In this document: piece after piece, positions 35,169 through 45,364 of the stretch
Layout of the letters: every line of letters begins with the position of its first letter
How positions within the stretch are numbered: the first letter of the stretch is position 1
DNA from: Alphaproteobacteria bacterium
GTDB taxonomy: Bacteria; Pseudomonadota; Alphaproteobacteria; Sphingomonadales; Sphingomonadaceae
Length of the DNA: 64,000 nucleotides
Direction: 5' to 3'
Assembly (NCBI GenBank): GCA_005883305.1
Contig: VBAC01000001.1
Span: 496,001-560,000, forward strand
Position numbers and translations under genes: made by a program
Notes under the pieces: model-generated
What the model was told of the DNA's origin: nothing
Database searches by the model: none
The model's input: the letters and a program-made list of their open reading frames with translations, nothing else

Positions 35169-36971
35169 TTATTTCGCGTCCGTTATTGTCTCAAGCCGGT
35201 CGAGATAGCGGACGATCTGGTCCGCGGCGGCCTCAGCGTCCATCGTCAAAGTATCGATGCAGATCTCGGGCGCCTCCGGCGTTTCGTAAGGCGAATCCAC
35301 ACCCGTGAAATTGGCGAGCTTGCCGGCGCGCGCCTTCCTGTAGAGGCCCTTGGTGTCGCGCCGCTCGGCCTCGACGAGCGGCGTGTCGACGAAGATCTCG
35401 ACGAAGTCGCCTTCGGGGACGAGCTCGCGCACCATCGCGCGCTCGGCGCGGAAGGGGCTGATGAAGGCGGTGAGGACGATCAGGCCCGCGTCCATCATCA
35501 GCTTCGCCGCCTCGCCGGCGCGGCGGATATTCTCGACCCGGTCGGCGGCGGTGAAGCCGAGATCCTTGTTGAGGCCGAGGCGGACATTGTCGCCGTCGAG
35601 GAGGAAGGTGTGCCGCCCGCGCGCGTGCAGCTTTGCTTCGACGAGGTTGGCGATGGTCGATTTGCCGGCGCCGCTGAGGCCGGTGAACCAGAGCAGCTTC
35701 GGCCTCTGCTGCTTCAGCGCCGCGCGGCGGGCGGCGGTGACGGAAAGGCTCTGCTCATGGACGTTCTCGGACCGGCGCAGCGCGAAATTGACCAGGCCCG
35801 CGGCAAGGGTCGCGCCGCTGATCCGGTCGATCAGGATGAAGCCGCCGAGCGCGCGGCTCTTTTCATAAGGCTCGAAGGCGATCGGCCGCCCCGTCCATAT
35901 ATTCGCGACGCCGATCTCGTTGAGTTCCAGGGTCTTGGCTGCGAGCTCCTCCAGTGTGTCTATTGCGAGCTTGTGCTTGGGCTCGTGAACGGTGGCGGGG
36001 ACCGATTGGGTGGCGAGCTTGAGCAGATATTGGCGGCCGGGGAGCAAGGGCTCCTCGCTCATCCAGATGATCGTCGCTTCGAACTGGTCGGCGACCGGCG
36101 GCGGCGCCTGGGCGGCGGCGAGCATGTCACCGCGGGCGCAATCGACCTCGCGTGAAAGGGCGATGGCGACCGCCTTGCCTTCGCCCGCTTCGGCCAGATC
36201 GCCGTCCATCGTGACGATCCGCGCAACCTCGGCCGGCGTCCCGGCGGGCATGACGAGCAGCTTGTCGCCGGGCTTCACCGAGCCCGCGGCGACGGTTCCG
36301 GCATAGAGCCGCGATCCCTCGCGGATGACGCTTTGCACCGGCATCCGGAAGGGGAGGGTCTCGCCGGTTCCGGCGCGGGCCTCTTCCAGACAGGAAAGGA
36401 GCGTGGGACCCTCATGCCAGGGCATCTTCTCCGACAGCCGCGCCACATTGTCGCCGCTGAGGGCACACACCGGAATGGCGGTGACCTGCTCGATCCCGAT
36501 CCCCTCGGCGAAAGCAAGGAATTCGTCGCGGATCGCCGCGAACGCGGCCCGATCGAAGCCGGCCAGATCCATCTTGTTCACCGCCAGGACGAACTGGCGA
36601 ATGCCCAGCAGCCGCGCGATGCGCGCGTGGCGGCGGGTCTGGGTCAGCATGCCCTTGCGCGCGTCGATCAGCACCACGGCGAGATCGGCGTTCGACGCGC
36701 CGGTGGCCATGTTGCGCGTGTACTGCTCATGGCCCGGCGTGTCGGCGAGGATGAAGCGGCGCTTCTCGGTCGCGAAATAGAGATAGGCGACGTCGATCGT
36801 GATGCCCTGCTCGCGCTCCGCCTCGAGCCCGTCGGCGAGCAGCGAGAAATCCTCGATTCCCTCGCGCTTGTCCTTCGCGACCGCTCCGCAATCGAACAGC
36901 AGCCGGCCGATCAACGTGGACTTGCCGTCGTCGACCGACCCGCAGGTGAGGAAGCGCAGGAGGGGCAGCAT
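35169..36971 (-). CDS. cysNC: Bifunctional sulfate adenylyltransferase subunit 1 / adenylylsulfate kinase
   Basis: A 600-residue fusion for sulfate activation. The N-terminal GTPase (CysN) shows [26 protein letters not shown] and NKMDLAG, followed by the two beta-barrel domains. From about residue 420 comes APS kinase (CysC) with [13 protein letters not shown] and [17 protein letters not shown]. With CysD it makes APS from sulfate and ATP using GTP hydrolysis, and the CysC part phosphorylates APS to PAPS, for cysteine synthesis or sulfation. Its ATG overlaps the CysD stop (TGATG at 36971). No reductase genes (cysH, cysI) are in the window. Confidence 0.96.
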   Translation of the reverse strand: MLPLLRFLTCGSVDDGKSTLIGRLLFDCGAVAKDKREGIEDFSLLADGLEAEREQGITIDVAYLYFATEKRRFILADTPGHEQYTRNMATGASNADLAVVLIDARKGMLTQTRRHARIARLLGIRQFVLAVNKMDLAGFDRAAFAAIRDEFLAFAEGIGIEQVTAIPVCALSGDNVARLSEKMPWHEGPTLLSCLEEARAGTGETLPFRMPVQSVIREGSRLYAGTVAAGSVKPGDKLLVMPAGTPAEVARIVTMDGDLAEAGEGKAVAIALSREVDCARGDMLAAAQAPPPVADQFEATIIWMSEEPLLPGRQYLLKLATQSVPATVHEPKHKLAIDTLEELAAKTLELNEIGVANIWTGRPIAFEPYEKSRALGGFILIDRISGATLAAGLVNFALRRSENVHEQSLSVTAARRAALKQQRPKLLWFTGLSGAGKSTIANLVEAKLHARGRHTFLLDGDNVRLGLNKDLGFTAADRVENIRRAGEAAKLMMDAGLIVLTAFISPFRAERAMVRELVPEGDFVEIFVDTPLVEAERRDTKGLYRKARAGKLANFTGVDSPYETPEAPEICIDTLTMDAEAAADQIVRYLDRLETITDAK

Positions 36972-37870
36972 CAAAAGTAGCCCTCGCGCTTCTTGCGTTC
37001 CATCGACGCCTTCTGGTCGCGGTCGATCAGGCGGCCGACGCGCTCGGACGTGCCCTCGCGCACAAGCTCGGCGAGGATCGCCTCGATGCTGTCCGCGTCG
37101 CTCTCGACCGCACCGGTGAGCGGCCAGCAGCCGACCGTCCGCACGCGCACCCGCCGTACCACGCCCTCGCGCCCGTCGTCGGCGATGAGCAGGGTCCCGT
37201 CCTGGACGATCGTCGTCCGCTCGGCGGCGAAATAGAGCGAGGCGACCTCGATCTTCTGCGCGGCGACGTAGGTCCAGATGTCCGCCTCGGTCCAATCGGA
37301 GAGCGGAAAAATGCGGAGGGTTTCGCCCGGCCCGAGCCGGCCGTTGTAGAGCCGCCACAATTCGGGCCGCTGGCGCTTGGGGTCCCAGACGTGCCCGGCC
37401 GAGCGGATCGAGAAGACTCGTTCCTTGGCCCGGCTCATCTCCTCGTCGCGCCGGGCGCCGCCGAAGGCGACGTCGAACCGGCCGGAGTCGAGCGCCTGCC
37501 TGAGGCCTGCGGTCTTCCACATTTCGGTGTGCAAAGTCGCGCCGTGATCGAACGGGTTGATGCCGCGCGCCTCGGCCTCCGGATTGCGGTGGACGATCAG
37601 GCTCATCCCGGCCTGTGCGGCGAGGGAATCGCGGAGGCGATAGAGCTCGCGGAATTTCCACCGGGTGTCGACGTGGAGGAGGGGGAAGGGCGGCCGGGCG
37701 GGGAAGAAGGCCTTGCGCGCGAGGTGCAGCATGACGCAGCTGTCCTTGCCGCCGGAGAAGAGCATCACCGGCCGCTCCGCTTCGGCCACGCCCTCGCGGA
37801 TGATCTGGATCGCCTCGGCCTCCAGCCGATCGAGATGCGCGTCGCTCAACTTAGGGCTCCCCGTCGGCAT
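36971..37870 (-). CDS. cysD: Sulfate adenylyltransferase subunit 2
   Basis: The catalytic ATP-sulfurylase subunit of 299 residues, near the 302 of E. coli. It has the PP-loop [15 protein letters not shown], the [11 protein letters not shown] segment and the R/K-rich C-terminus [22 protein letters not shown] chose ATG 37870 ([17 protein letters not shown]), which leaves a short leader before the conserved DRLEAEAI; a TTG at 37915 would add 15 residues. It is first in the cysD-cysNC pair. The 185-base region upstream contains a REP-like repeat pair. Confidence 0.95.
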   Translation of the reverse strand: MPTGSPKLSDAHLDRLEAEAIQIIREGVAEAERPVMLFSGGKDSCVMLHLARKAFFPARPPFPLLHVDTRWKFRELYRLRDSLAAQAGMSLIVHRNPEAEARGINPFDHGATLHTEMWKTAGLRQALDSGRFDVAFGGARRDEEMSRAKERVFSIRSAGHVWDPKRQRPELWRLYNGRLGPGETLRIFPLSDWTEADIWTYVAAQKIEVASLYFAAERTTIVQDGTLLIADDGREGVVRRVRVRTVGCWPLTGAVESDADSIEAILAELVREGTSERVGRLIDRDQKASMERKKREGYF

Positions 37871-37949
37871 GGGTGAAGCACGTGCCGGGGGAGCGGCGTG
37901 CTCGTCAACCGCCAATGCGCTGTCCAGCCCGATCGCCCAAGACGGAATC

Positions 37950-38033
37950 CGTCATTGCGAGGAGCGGAGCGACGAAGCAATCCAGCGGGCCTCGAAAGCA
38001 GCACTGGATTGCTTCGCTACGCTCGCAATGACG
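37950..38033. repeat. REP-like inverted repeat pair between cysD and virB11
   Basis: Left arm 37950-37985 begins CGTCATTGCGAGGAGCGGAG and ends GAAGCAATCCAG; right arm 38003-38033 is its approximate reverse complement (CTGGATTGCTTCGCTACGCT, then CGCAATGACG). The same family occurs at 53252-53336. Confidence 0.85.
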
Positions 38034-38055
38034 GAGTGGTTCCGACCGATCACGC

Positions 38056-39051
38056 TCAATCGCTCAGCACGATCTCGGCTATCCGCCGCCGCCCGGCGAT
38101 CCGCTCAAGCTGGACGAAGACGTCGACGGTGCTGCGCACGTAATGGCGGATGTCGTCGCGGTTGAGCTGGGTGCCGGCCTGGAGCGCGAGCAGAACGATC
38201 TGCTCGATCGCCCGCTCGGCGCTGTCGGCGTGGACGGTGGTCATCGAGCCCGGATGGCCGGTGTTGACGGCGCGAAGGAAAGCATAGGCCTCGTCGCCGC
38301 GAAGCTCGCCGAGGATGATTCGGTCCGGGCGCATGCGCAGCGACGCCCCGAGCAGGTCGTTCGCCGTCACCTGCGCCTCGCCGAGCGCGCTTCGCGCCGC
38401 GAGAAGGCCGACCATGTTTTCGTGCCGGGTCTGAAGCTCCGGCGTGTCCTCGATCAGGATCAGGCGCTCCGAGTCCGGGACTTCGCGCAGAAGGGCGTTG
38501 AGGAAGGTGGTCTTGCCGGTGGAGGTTCCGCCAGAGACGAGGATATTCTTGCGGCCGCGCACCGCTGCGGCGAGCATTCCGGCATAATCTCCGGCCTCGA
38601 GCTGGTTGGCGAGCGCCCGGTCGGCGTCCGATCGCTCGAGCGACTGGCGCGCGCGGGTCTCGCCGAAGGCCCCGGCGGCGACATAATCCTCGAGCGCCAG
38701 ATCGGGCGAGACGTGCTTGCGGATGGCCAGCGCGATATGGCCGCGGGTCGCCGGGGGGATGACGATCTGCACCCGGGCGCCGTCTGGCAAAGTGGCCGAA
38801 AGCAGCGGATGCTCGCGGCTGATCCCCTGGTGGGTAAGCGCGGCGACCTGGCGCGCGAGGCGGGCGAGGGTGGCTTCGGTAAGGCCCGGCGCCTCGTGCC
38901 GCTCGATCGCTCCGCCGGTCGATTCGACCCAGATTTCGCCGGGCCCGTTGACGTAGATGTCGGTCACGTCGGCCCGCGCCAGGACTCCGGTCAGCGGGGC
39001 GAGGTAAGAGCGAAGATAGACCCGCTCGTCGAGCGCGGCCGCGGCGCTCAC
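38056..39051 (-). CDS. virB11: Type IV secretion ATPase VirB11
   Basis: A 331-residue hexameric secretion ATPase. Walker A GGTSTGKT is at residues 174-181, the Asp-box LILIEDTPELQ follows, then LRMRPDRIILGELRGDEAY and the His-box GHPGSMTTVHADSAE. It energises pilus assembly and substrate transfer at the inner membrane. It is the last gene of the virB cluster and its ATG overlaps the virB10 stop. Confidence 0.95.
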   Translation of the reverse strand: MSAAAALDERVYLRSYLAPLTGVLARADVTDIYVNGPGEIWVESTGGAIERHEAPGLTEATLARLARQVAALTHQGISREHPLLSATLPDGARVQIVIPPATRGHIALAIRKHVSPDLALEDYVAAGAFGETRARQSLERSDADRALANQLEAGDYAGMLAAAVRGRKNILVSGGTSTGKTTFLNALLREVPDSERLILIEDTPELQTRHENMVGLLAARSALGEAQVTANDLLGASLRMRPDRIILGELRGDEAYAFLRAVNTGHPGSMTTVHADSAERAIEQIVLLALQAGTQLNRDDIRHYVRSTVDVFVQLERIAGRRRIAEIVLSD

Positions 39052-40193
39052 CGCCTCGCTCCGGCGCCGGTGAAATCGAGGTCTCGGGCGACGAAGATGC
39101 TGATGCTCGTTCCGGGCCGGACGGTGAGCGTCGGCGTGATCTGCTGCTGCTGGACGATCTGGGGGGTGGCGCTCTGGAAGGCGCCCGGGACGAACAGTAC
39201 GCCGCTATTGTCGGCGCTCGATGCGGCGAGGGCGACTCCGATGTCGAGCGCGGACTGGAGGATCGCGCCGGCGAAGCGCTGGAAGAAATGGGTGTTCACG
39301 CTGGCGCGAATGCCGGCGCGTCCGAGCGGATCGCCGGCGGGCGAGCCGATCGAGATGGTCGTTCCATCCGGGCGGATCAGGCGAAACCAGTTGACCATCG
39401 CCCGGTTCTGGCCGGGCTGAACCTCCGACTGATATTCCCCGATCAGCCGGCTTCCCCGGGGTATCAGCACCCGGGTGCCGTCGAAGCCGCGAACGTCGCG
39501 TGAGACGATCGCCCGCGCCATGCCGGCCCGGGTCGAATCGAGCGCGGTTTCGAGCACGGCCGGAATCACCGTGCCCTGGGCGACCGTAGTGGTGCGATTG
39601 GCGAGCACGCCGGCGCGAGTCCGCGTTCCGGCGACGGCCATGGCGGTGGGAGCAGGCACGTTGGCGGCGCCCTCGCCCGATGCGGCCGCCGGAGCACCCT
39701 CGGCCGCCGCCATGGCCTGTGTGCCGGCGTCATAAACCAAAGTCGGCGTGTTCCCGCCCCTCTGCGGCGGCGGCGGCGCCTCCGGCTGGGGCGCCATCGG
39801 AACCGGCACCTGCTGAGTCACGTAAACGATCCGCGGCGGTGCTGGCGGAGGCGGCGCTGGAGTCTGGACGCGGGCCACGACGGGATTGATCAGCAGCGGC
39901 GCAGGCGGCGCCGCCGGCGGCACGTACAAAGGCGGGGGCGGGGCGGCGAGCGCAATCCGGTCGGCGGCGCGCTCGCGAGTCGATGGCGCGCTCAAGGAGC
40001 GCCGACGGGCATCGAGGACGCTGAACAGCAGCACCGCGGCGACCGCCACCGCGATCACGAAGAACAAAGGCGAAGGCCCGCCGCGGGGAAGCGGCACGAC
40101 CGGTTTGACGCTTGCCTCGCTCGCGACTCCAGCCTCGCCCGGTGGCGCGGGCGCGATGCGCGGATCCGTCCCGGTGGTCGGCCGCCGCGCCAT
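39048..40193 (-). CDS. virB10: Type IV secretion core-complex protein VirB10
   Basis: A 381-residue energy-sensing channel protein. It has a short cytoplasmic N-terminus, one membrane segment (PLFFVIAVAVAAVLLFSVLD), a Pro-rich periplasmic linker at about 85-150, and the conserved C-terminal TrbI/VirB10 domain with GTVIPAVLETALDS, VLIPRGSRLIGEYQS and TPTLTVRPGTSISIFVARDL. It spans from inner membrane to outer-membrane pore and binds VirB9. Its ATG overlaps the virB9 stop by one base (TGATG). Confidence 0.94.
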   Translation of the reverse strand: MARRPTTGTDPRIAPAPPGEAGVASEASVKPVVPLPRGGPSPLFFVIAVAVAAVLLFSVLDARRRSLSAPSTRERAADRIALAAPPPPLYVPPAAPPAPLLINPVVARVQTPAPPPPAPPRIVYVTQQVPVPMAPQPEAPPPPQRGGNTPTLVYDAGTQAMAAAEGAPAAASGEGAANVPAPTAMAVAGTRTRAGVLANRTTTVAQGTVIPAVLETALDSTRAGMARAIVSRDVRGFDGTRVLIPRGSRLIGEYQSEVQPGQNRAMVNWFRLIRPDGTTISIGSPAGDPLGRAGIRASVNTHFFQRFAGAILQSALDIGVALAASSADNSGVLFVPGAFQSATPQIVQQQQITPTLTVRPGTSISIFVARDLDFTGAGARR

Positions 40194-40933
40194 CAGGGCC
40201 GTCCCCTTTCCTCGACCCGCTCGGCGCGGGCGACGTCGCGATCGATTCGGAAGACCAGCCGGTGGACGACCGCGTCGATGACGAACAGATCGTCGCGCAT
40301 CATCCCGTTGACGATCGATTCCTGTCCGCGCTCGTCGATCGCGTAGACCGCGGGCAGCGAGCGGTCCCGCGGCCATTCGATATAGGTGTGGATTCCGTCG
40401 TCGCTGATCCGGCTCGGGCGAAGCGCGCGCGCACCGCTCAGGCGATAGCGGCCGGCGACCGCCCCGGCGGGATCGGCCTCGGCCGTCGCATTGGCGCCGG
40501 GATAGGTGAAGCGGAGCACATAGGGTCCGCCCGGCGAGCCCGGTCCCAGGTCGAACGTGTAGGTGCGGGCGCTGGTCACGACGGTGAGGTTGGTGGCGAG
40601 GCCGCTCTGGAGCGGCTTGATGAAGATTCGGTCGCCGCTGTGGTTGGGAGTGACCTGCCAGGCGGCGCTGTCGCCGACGGCGACGCTCTCGATCCGCTCG
40701 TCGGCGGCGAACTCGACCATCAGCTGATAGCCGCCGGCGACCTGGATCGGAATCACCTGGTCTTCATGATATTCGACTGACTGGATGCGCGAATCCAGCG
40801 GCAGGGGCGGCCCGGACGGCCCGGACGGCCCGGGAGGCGCGAAGGCCGGCGCCTCGGGCTGAGGCCCGGCCTGGGGCTGCGGCTGCTGCTCCGCCTGGGC
40901 GAGCATCGCGATCAAGGCGAGGAGAAGGGTCAG
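40193..40933 (-). CDS. virB9: Type IV secretion protein VirB9 (start uncertain)
   Basis: A core-complex component of about 246 residues. The body begins SRIQSVEYHEDQVIPIQVAG and has the conserved GDSAAWQVTPNHSGDRIFIKP and the C-terminal THTYIEWP-like IHTYIEWPRDRSLPAVYAI. A hydrophobic leader LTLLLALIAMLAQA looks like a secretion signal. The only start that keeps all of it is a CTG at 40933, in a CTGA overlap with the virB8 stop; TTG 40915 or ATG 40906 would shorten the leader. VirB9 is periplasmic/outer-membrane and normally held by VirB7, which is not found here. Confidence 0.88.
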   Translation of the reverse strand: MTLLLALIAMLAQAEQQPQPQAGPQPEAPAFAPPGPSGPSGPPLPLDSRIQSVEYHEDQVIPIQVAGGYQLMVEFAADERIESVAVGDSAAWQVTPNHSGDRIFIKPLQSGLATNLTVVTSARTYTFDLGPGSPGGPYVLRFTYPGANATAEADPAGAVAGRYRLSGARALRPSRISDDGIHTYIEWPRDRSLPAVYAIDERGQESIVNGMMRDDLFVIDAVVHRLVFRIDRDVARAERVEERGRP

Positions 40934-41736
40934 AGCTCGGGCTCCGGCTGGGGCGGCTGCTGGGGCCGGGAGGGAGGAGTCTGGACCGTGACGGTCGGGC
41001 CGGGCACGACCTGGACTTGCGACACGACGGCCGGCGGCGCGGGCTGCTCCTGCGGCGGAAGCGCTTCGGGGTTGCGCTGGTAGCGCACGACCTCGAAGCC
41101 GAGCGGGTTGATGAACCGGTCCTCGATCCGCATCGGCTCGCCGGAATAGCGATAGCGGATCACCGCCACCCAGGCGCTTGGCGGCCCGAGCTGGCCGCCG
41201 ACGTCGCGCCGCCGAGTCTCGAAGCGGACCATCGCCACGTCCCGCCCCACCGGCGACACGCTCTTGATCCGGGTGTCGATCACGGTCGTCCGGGGATAAC
41301 GGGCGAGCGGGCTGTCGGGGTTGGAAACCTGCGAGCCGGCGACATATTCGGCGCGCGCGCGGCCGCCCGACCAGAGCGCCACCTTGTGGTAGTTTTCCTG
41401 GAGCGAGTCGATGTCGAAGCTCTCGCGCGCAATGACATATTGGACGAGGAAGGACTGGGTCAGCGCGCGGTCCGGCGCGATCCGCTCGACGTCGAGCGGC
41501 TTCAGCGCCTGGACGAAGCCGGTCTGCCGGTCGACCAGCAGGGTGTAGGGCTCGACCGTCTTCAGGGGCATCAGGATAATCAGTGCGAAAGCTTCGAGCA
41601 CGGCGATGAGCGCCGCGCCGAAGGCCACTCGCCATGCCGTGCGGCGCGACACCTGGAGGGCGTCGACCCGATCGTGGGCCCAGCTGTCCGCCTCGACATA
41701 ATAAGCGTTGAGCGCTTCGCGAGTCTGCTTTTTCAT
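40930..41736 (-). CDS. virB8: Type IV secretion protein VirB8
   Basis: A bitopic inner-membrane assembly factor of 268 residues. The N-terminus is cytoplasmic, one membrane segment is at about 38-57 (FGAALIAVLEAFALIILMPL), and the periplasmic NTF2-like domain includes YTLLVDRQTGF, VQYVIARESFD, ARYPRTTVIDTRIKSVS and NPLGFEVVRYQRNPE. The last 40 residues are Pro/Gln-rich. Both ends overlap neighbouring genes. Confidence 0.93.
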   Translation of the reverse strand: MKKQTREALNAYYVEADSWAHDRVDALQVSRRTAWRVAFGAALIAVLEAFALIILMPLKTVEPYTLLVDRQTGFVQALKPLDVERIAPDRALTQSFLVQYVIARESFDIDSLQENYHKVALWSGGRARAEYVAGSQVSNPDSPLARYPRTTVIDTRIKSVSPVGRDVAMVRFETRRRDVGGQLGPPSAWVAVIRYRYSGEPMRIEDRFINPLGFEVVRYQRNPEALPPQEQPAPPAVVSQVQVVPGPTVTVQTPPSRPQQPPQPEPEL

Positions 41737-42995
41737 CGGACGATGTCCCGTCTGCCCGCCGTCGCCGAGACGCGGGTGGTGGTGCGGCGCCGGAAGCTCT
41801 GGCCGAGCGGCGCCGGGGCAGGCGCGGCGAGATCTTGCGGCCTGCCCTGCGGATGGATTCGCCGCCCCGGCTCGCCCGCAGGCCCGGCGGCGGCGAGGGC
41901 CGCGGCCGGCGTTCCCGCTTCGCGTCGCTGGGCGGCGGTGACGGCGTCGACGATCGCGGCGGCGCGCGCGCGGCCCTCAAGCTGGTTCTCGCGCGCGCTC
42001 TGGGAGAGGCCGGCAAGCTGCGGCTGAAGGGCCCTCAGCTCGTTGAGCGCCTGGGTCGGAACAAGGCGCCAGAAGGCGGCCATCCTGAATCCCATGGCGA
42101 CGCGCGCCGCTCCGTAGAGCACGCCGGCGAGCACGAAGGCCATCAGCAGCGTGGCGACGAACAATTCGGCCGCGGCGCCCGGAATCGGCATTTCGGCATA
42201 GCGACGCGAGAGCAGATCGGCGAGCCAGGGCTCAAGCAGCGCCAGCTCGACTCCGAGCACGACCGCGAGGCCGGCCGCGCCGAGCGCGGCCCCGGCCAGC
42301 ACCCTGAGCCAGCCTTCGAACAGGCCGCGAGTCCCGTCGAACAGAAGGAAGGCGATGAAGAAAGGCCCCAGCGCGAGGAGCAGGCCCGCAAGCAGGCGGA
42401 CGAGCGCCAGCGATCCGAGCGCTCCGGTGAGGTAGGCGATCCGCGACCAGCCGAGCGCCCAGCTGTCGAAGCCGGGGAACATCTCCGGAGTCGCGCCCTG
42501 GACGGCGACCGGAAGCCCGCCGGGCTGGCCTGGCCGGGCGGCGGGCGCGATCATCCGGCCCGTCCCCTCGACCGCCAGAAGCTCGAACATCCGGTCGGCA
42601 TTGGCCAGGCGGTCGACCAAGCCGCCGGCGGAGCCCGGCAGAGCGGCGGGGCGGCCGACGTCGCCGGCAAGCTCGGCAGGCCCGTGCATCGCGACGTCGT
42701 AGACCAGCGTCCGATAGGCGTTCCAGCCGGTCGCCAGCGCGAGAACGATTCCGATCTTGACCAGAGCGAGCACGCCGTCGCGAACGGTCGGAGTCTGGCC
42801 GAACAGCATCCGGTAGCCGATCAGGGCGACGAACAGGGTGAGCAGGCCGGTCAGCATCAGCGAGAGGGCGGACCCGGGGGACGACAGGGCCTGATAGCCC
42901 CCCGCGCCGATCGCCTGCGCCTGGCAATCGACGAAATCGAGGATCCGCCGGACGAAGGCGGCGCCCGAGGGGGCTGCTGGGCAGACCGCGATCAT
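41733..42995 (-). CDS. virB6: Type IV secretion membrane protein VirB6
   Basis: A polytopic inner-membrane channel component of 420 residues with about six to seven hydrophobic segments, including LMLTGLLTLFVALIGYRMLF, LVRLLAGLLLALGPFFIAFL and LFVATLLMAFVLAGVLYGAA. The FALIGYRML-type first loop and the LGPFFIAFLLFDGTRGLFEGW motif are typical of TrbL/VirB6. A polar Ala/Pro/Arg-rich tail of about 90 residues follows. It sits directly against virB4 (ATGA overlap), so there is no room for virB5. Confidence 0.88.
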   Translation of the reverse strand: MIAVCPAAPSGAAFVRRILDFVDCQAQAIGAGGYQALSSPGSALSLMLTGLLTLFVALIGYRMLFGQTPTVRDGVLALVKIGIVLALATGWNAYRTLVYDVAMHGPAELAGDVGRPAALPGSAGGLVDRLANADRMFELLAVEGTGRMIAPAARPGQPGGLPVAVQGATPEMFPGFDSWALGWSRIAYLTGALGSLALVRLLAGLLLALGPFFIAFLLFDGTRGLFEGWLRVLAGAALGAAGLAVVLGVELALLEPWLADLLSRRYAEMPIPGAAAELFVATLLMAFVLAGVLYGAARVAMGFRMAAFWRLVPTQALNELRALQPQLAGLSQSARENQLEGRARAAAIVDAVTAAQRREAGTPAAALAAAGPAGEPGRRIHPQGRPQDLAAPAPAPLGQSFRRRTTTRVSATAGRRDIVR

Positions 42996-45364
42996 GCCCG
43001 CTCCATCAGCCGCGGAATCCACAGCTCCGGATCGTCGCCGGTCTCGGCGCGGATCTCGTCGAGCAGCCGCACGGTGCGCTCGCGCCCGGAAAGGATGGTG
43101 AGGATCCGGTCCTCGCCGCTGAGGTTGAGCCGGGCGACGACGCTTTCCGCGCCGTGCTTGATCAGGAAGCAATGCGCGCTGTCTGGAAGCGAGCGGACCA
43201 GATCGAACTCGTGCGGGGTGAGGCCGAAGCCTTCGATATAGTCGGCGGCGCGCGCCTTGGGATTGGCCATGAAGATCTGGGTCGCCGCCTGCTCGATGAT
43301 CGCGCTGGCGATTCGGCTTTCGAGCGCGTCCTGGGCGCTCTGCGTTGCGAAGGCGACGATCCCGTTCCTCTTGCGGATCGTCTTCTCCCAATCCTTGATC
43401 CGGCGAACGAAGACGTCGTCGTCGAGCGCCTTCCAGCCCTCGTCGACGACGATGATCGCCGCCGTCCCGTCGAGCCGCTCCTCGACCCGGTGGAACAGGT
43501 ACATCATCGCCGGGGTGCGCATCGCGGGATCGTCGAGGATCGAAGTAATGTCGAAGCCGACCGCCTCGGCCGAGAGGTCGATCCTGTCGCGCTCGTTGTC
43601 GAACAGCCAGGCGCGCTCGCCGTCGCCCCACCAGGGCCGGAGGCGCGACCACAGGTCGCCCGCATGGGGCCGCGCCGCGCCTCGGAACAGCTCGGCCAGA
43701 TGGCGAAGGCGGCGGTGCTCGACGGGTTGCTGGAAATTGGCGTCGACCGCGTCCTTGATCCGAGCCACCTCGTCGATGTCCGCCCCGCCGGCGAGCAGGG
43801 TGACCCAGTCGATCAGGAACTGGCGGTTGACCGGCGCGTCGTCGAGCTGGAGCGGATTGAGCCCGGACGGGACTCCGGGGCGCAGCAGGTCGTAGCGGCC
43901 GCCGATCGCCCGGATGAACAATTCGGCGCCGCGGTCCTTGTCGAAGAAGGTGATTCGCGGGCGGAACTTGCGCGCCTGGGCGAGCAGGAAGTTGAGCACC
44001 ACGGTCTTGCCCGAGCCCGACGGCCCGATCACCGTGAAATTGCCCAGGTCGCCCTGGTGGAAGTTGAAGTAATAAGGGCCGGCGGCGGTGGTCTCGAGCA
44101 GGGTGACGGCCTCGCCCCACAGGTTGCCGTCGGCCTGGCCGAGCGGGAAGTTGTGGCCGCTGGCGAGGCCCGCGAAATTGCCCGTGGAGACCAGGCCGCG
44201 GCGGGCGATATATTTGAAATTGCCCGGAAACTGCGCCCAGAAGGCGGGCTCGATGGCGATCTCCTCGCGCACGGTGTTGATCCCGAGATCGGCGAGCGCC
44301 GCCTGCGCCTCGGCGACGCCCTCGTCGACCTGCGCGGGCGTGTCGCCGCGGATCGCGATCGTCATGTGATGCTCGCCGAAGCCGGCGCGGCCGGCGGCGA
44401 CCTCGTCCTTGGCGCTGGAAAGATCGGCGCGAAGGCTGACGGCCTCATCCTCGGCCGAGCGCATCCGCCTCAGCGCGAGGTTCATCCGCCCGAGCGCCGC
44501 CTGCCGCTCGACGAAGCCGAAGCTTTGCGAGACGGTCAGCTCGAAGGGCAGGCGAAGCAGCTCGTCGAGCATTCCGGGCGCGGTCTGGCCGGGATAGTCT
44601 TTGATCGAGACGAGGCCGAGGAAGCTTCGCTCCTGATTGGCGCACGGGCCGAGCTCCACGGTCTCCTGCCCGAAGCTGACCCGGCGATAGGGGAGGTAGG
44701 CGCCCAGATCCTGCATCGGCATCAGCACCGGGCGCATCTCGCCATTGTAGAGCGCGGAGAGGAATTCGAGCGGCTCGGAGCAGAAGCCCTGCGGCGTTTC
44801 ATAGGCGCCGAGCAGCCGCGGCGCGTAGCTGCCGAGCGCGGCGATCAGCGCGTCGCGGGCGACGTCGAGCTGGCGCACCTCGTAGGCGCTGCCGGTCTCG
44901 GCTTCGGCGGGACCGCGGCCGAACAGGCCGCCCAGCCGGTCGAACGCGCCGACCCGGCCCTGCAGCGGCCGGCGGATCAGCGTCAGGAACAGATCGTTGA
45001 TGTAGAGCCGCTTGGTCGAGAGGCGCGCCCGCCACATGGCGTCGAGCTCGCGCGAGAAGGGATCGGGATGGTCGGCGGAAAGCTCCGCGCCGATCCGGCG
45101 GCGGACGATGTGGTGGTAGAGCGCGAAGCGCGACGAGCCGATCGCCTGAAGCATCGCGTCGCGAAGCCGCTTGCGGTAGTTGATCTCCTCGCTGTCGGCG
45201 GTCTCGAACAGCAGGCCGCGCAGATGGATCATCTGCATCAGCATGCCGTCGCGGGTCTCGATCGTGTGATCGTCGACGTGGCGGGCATAGGGGAGGTGGA
45301 ACCCCGCCGGCCGCTCGCGCGCGACGATCCGCGCCTCGCGGGTCAGGGCCGGTAGGAGTTGCAT
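42992..45364 (-). CDS. virB4: Type IV secretion ATPase VirB4
   Basis: The large conserved ATPase, 790 residues from ATG 45364. A GTG at 45418 would add 18 residues but overlap virB3 by 76 bases; the ATG overlaps it by 22. The N-terminal CagE/TrbE region is followed by Walker A IGPSGSGKTVVLNFLL near residue 445, Walker B AAIIVVDEGWKALDD, and the FATQSAQDALES motif. It powers pilin extraction and substrate transfer. It is the most reliable family marker in the cluster. Confidence 0.95.
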   Translation of the reverse strand: MQLLPALTREARIVARERPAGFHLPYARHVDDHTIETRDGMLMQMIHLRGLLFETADSEEINYRKRLRDAMLQAIGSSRFALYHHIVRRRIGAELSADHPDPFSRELDAMWRARLSTKRLYINDLFLTLIRRPLQGRVGAFDRLGGLFGRGPAEAETGSAYEVRQLDVARDALIAALGSYAPRLLGAYETPQGFCSEPLEFLSALYNGEMRPVLMPMQDLGAYLPYRRVSFGQETVELGPCANQERSFLGLVSIKDYPGQTAPGMLDELLRLPFELTVSQSFGFVERQAALGRMNLALRRMRSAEDEAVSLRADLSSAKDEVAAGRAGFGEHHMTIAIRGDTPAQVDEGVAEAQAALADLGINTVREEIAIEPAFWAQFPGNFKYIARRGLVSTGNFAGLASGHNFPLGQADGNLWGEAVTLLETTAAGPYYFNFHQGDLGNFTVIGPSGSGKTVVLNFLLAQARKFRPRITFFDKDRGAELFIRAIGGRYDLLRPGVPSGLNPLQLDDAPVNRQFLIDWVTLLAGGADIDEVARIKDAVDANFQQPVEHRRLRHLAELFRGAARPHAGDLWSRLRPWWGDGERAWLFDNERDRIDLSAEAVGFDITSILDDPAMRTPAMMYLFHRVEERLDGTAAIIVVDEGWKALDDDVFVRRIKDWEKTIRKRNGIVAFATQSAQDALESRIASAIIEQAATQIFMANPKARAADYIEGFGLTPHEFDLVRSLPDSAHCFLIKHGAESVVARLNLSGEDRILTILSGRERTVRLLDEIRAETGDDPELWIPRLMERA

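Noticed and set aside
43154..45355. A 733-codon plus-strand open frame opposite virB4
   Set aside because: No domain content; virB4 on the minus strand has Walker motifs and overlaps neighbours properly.
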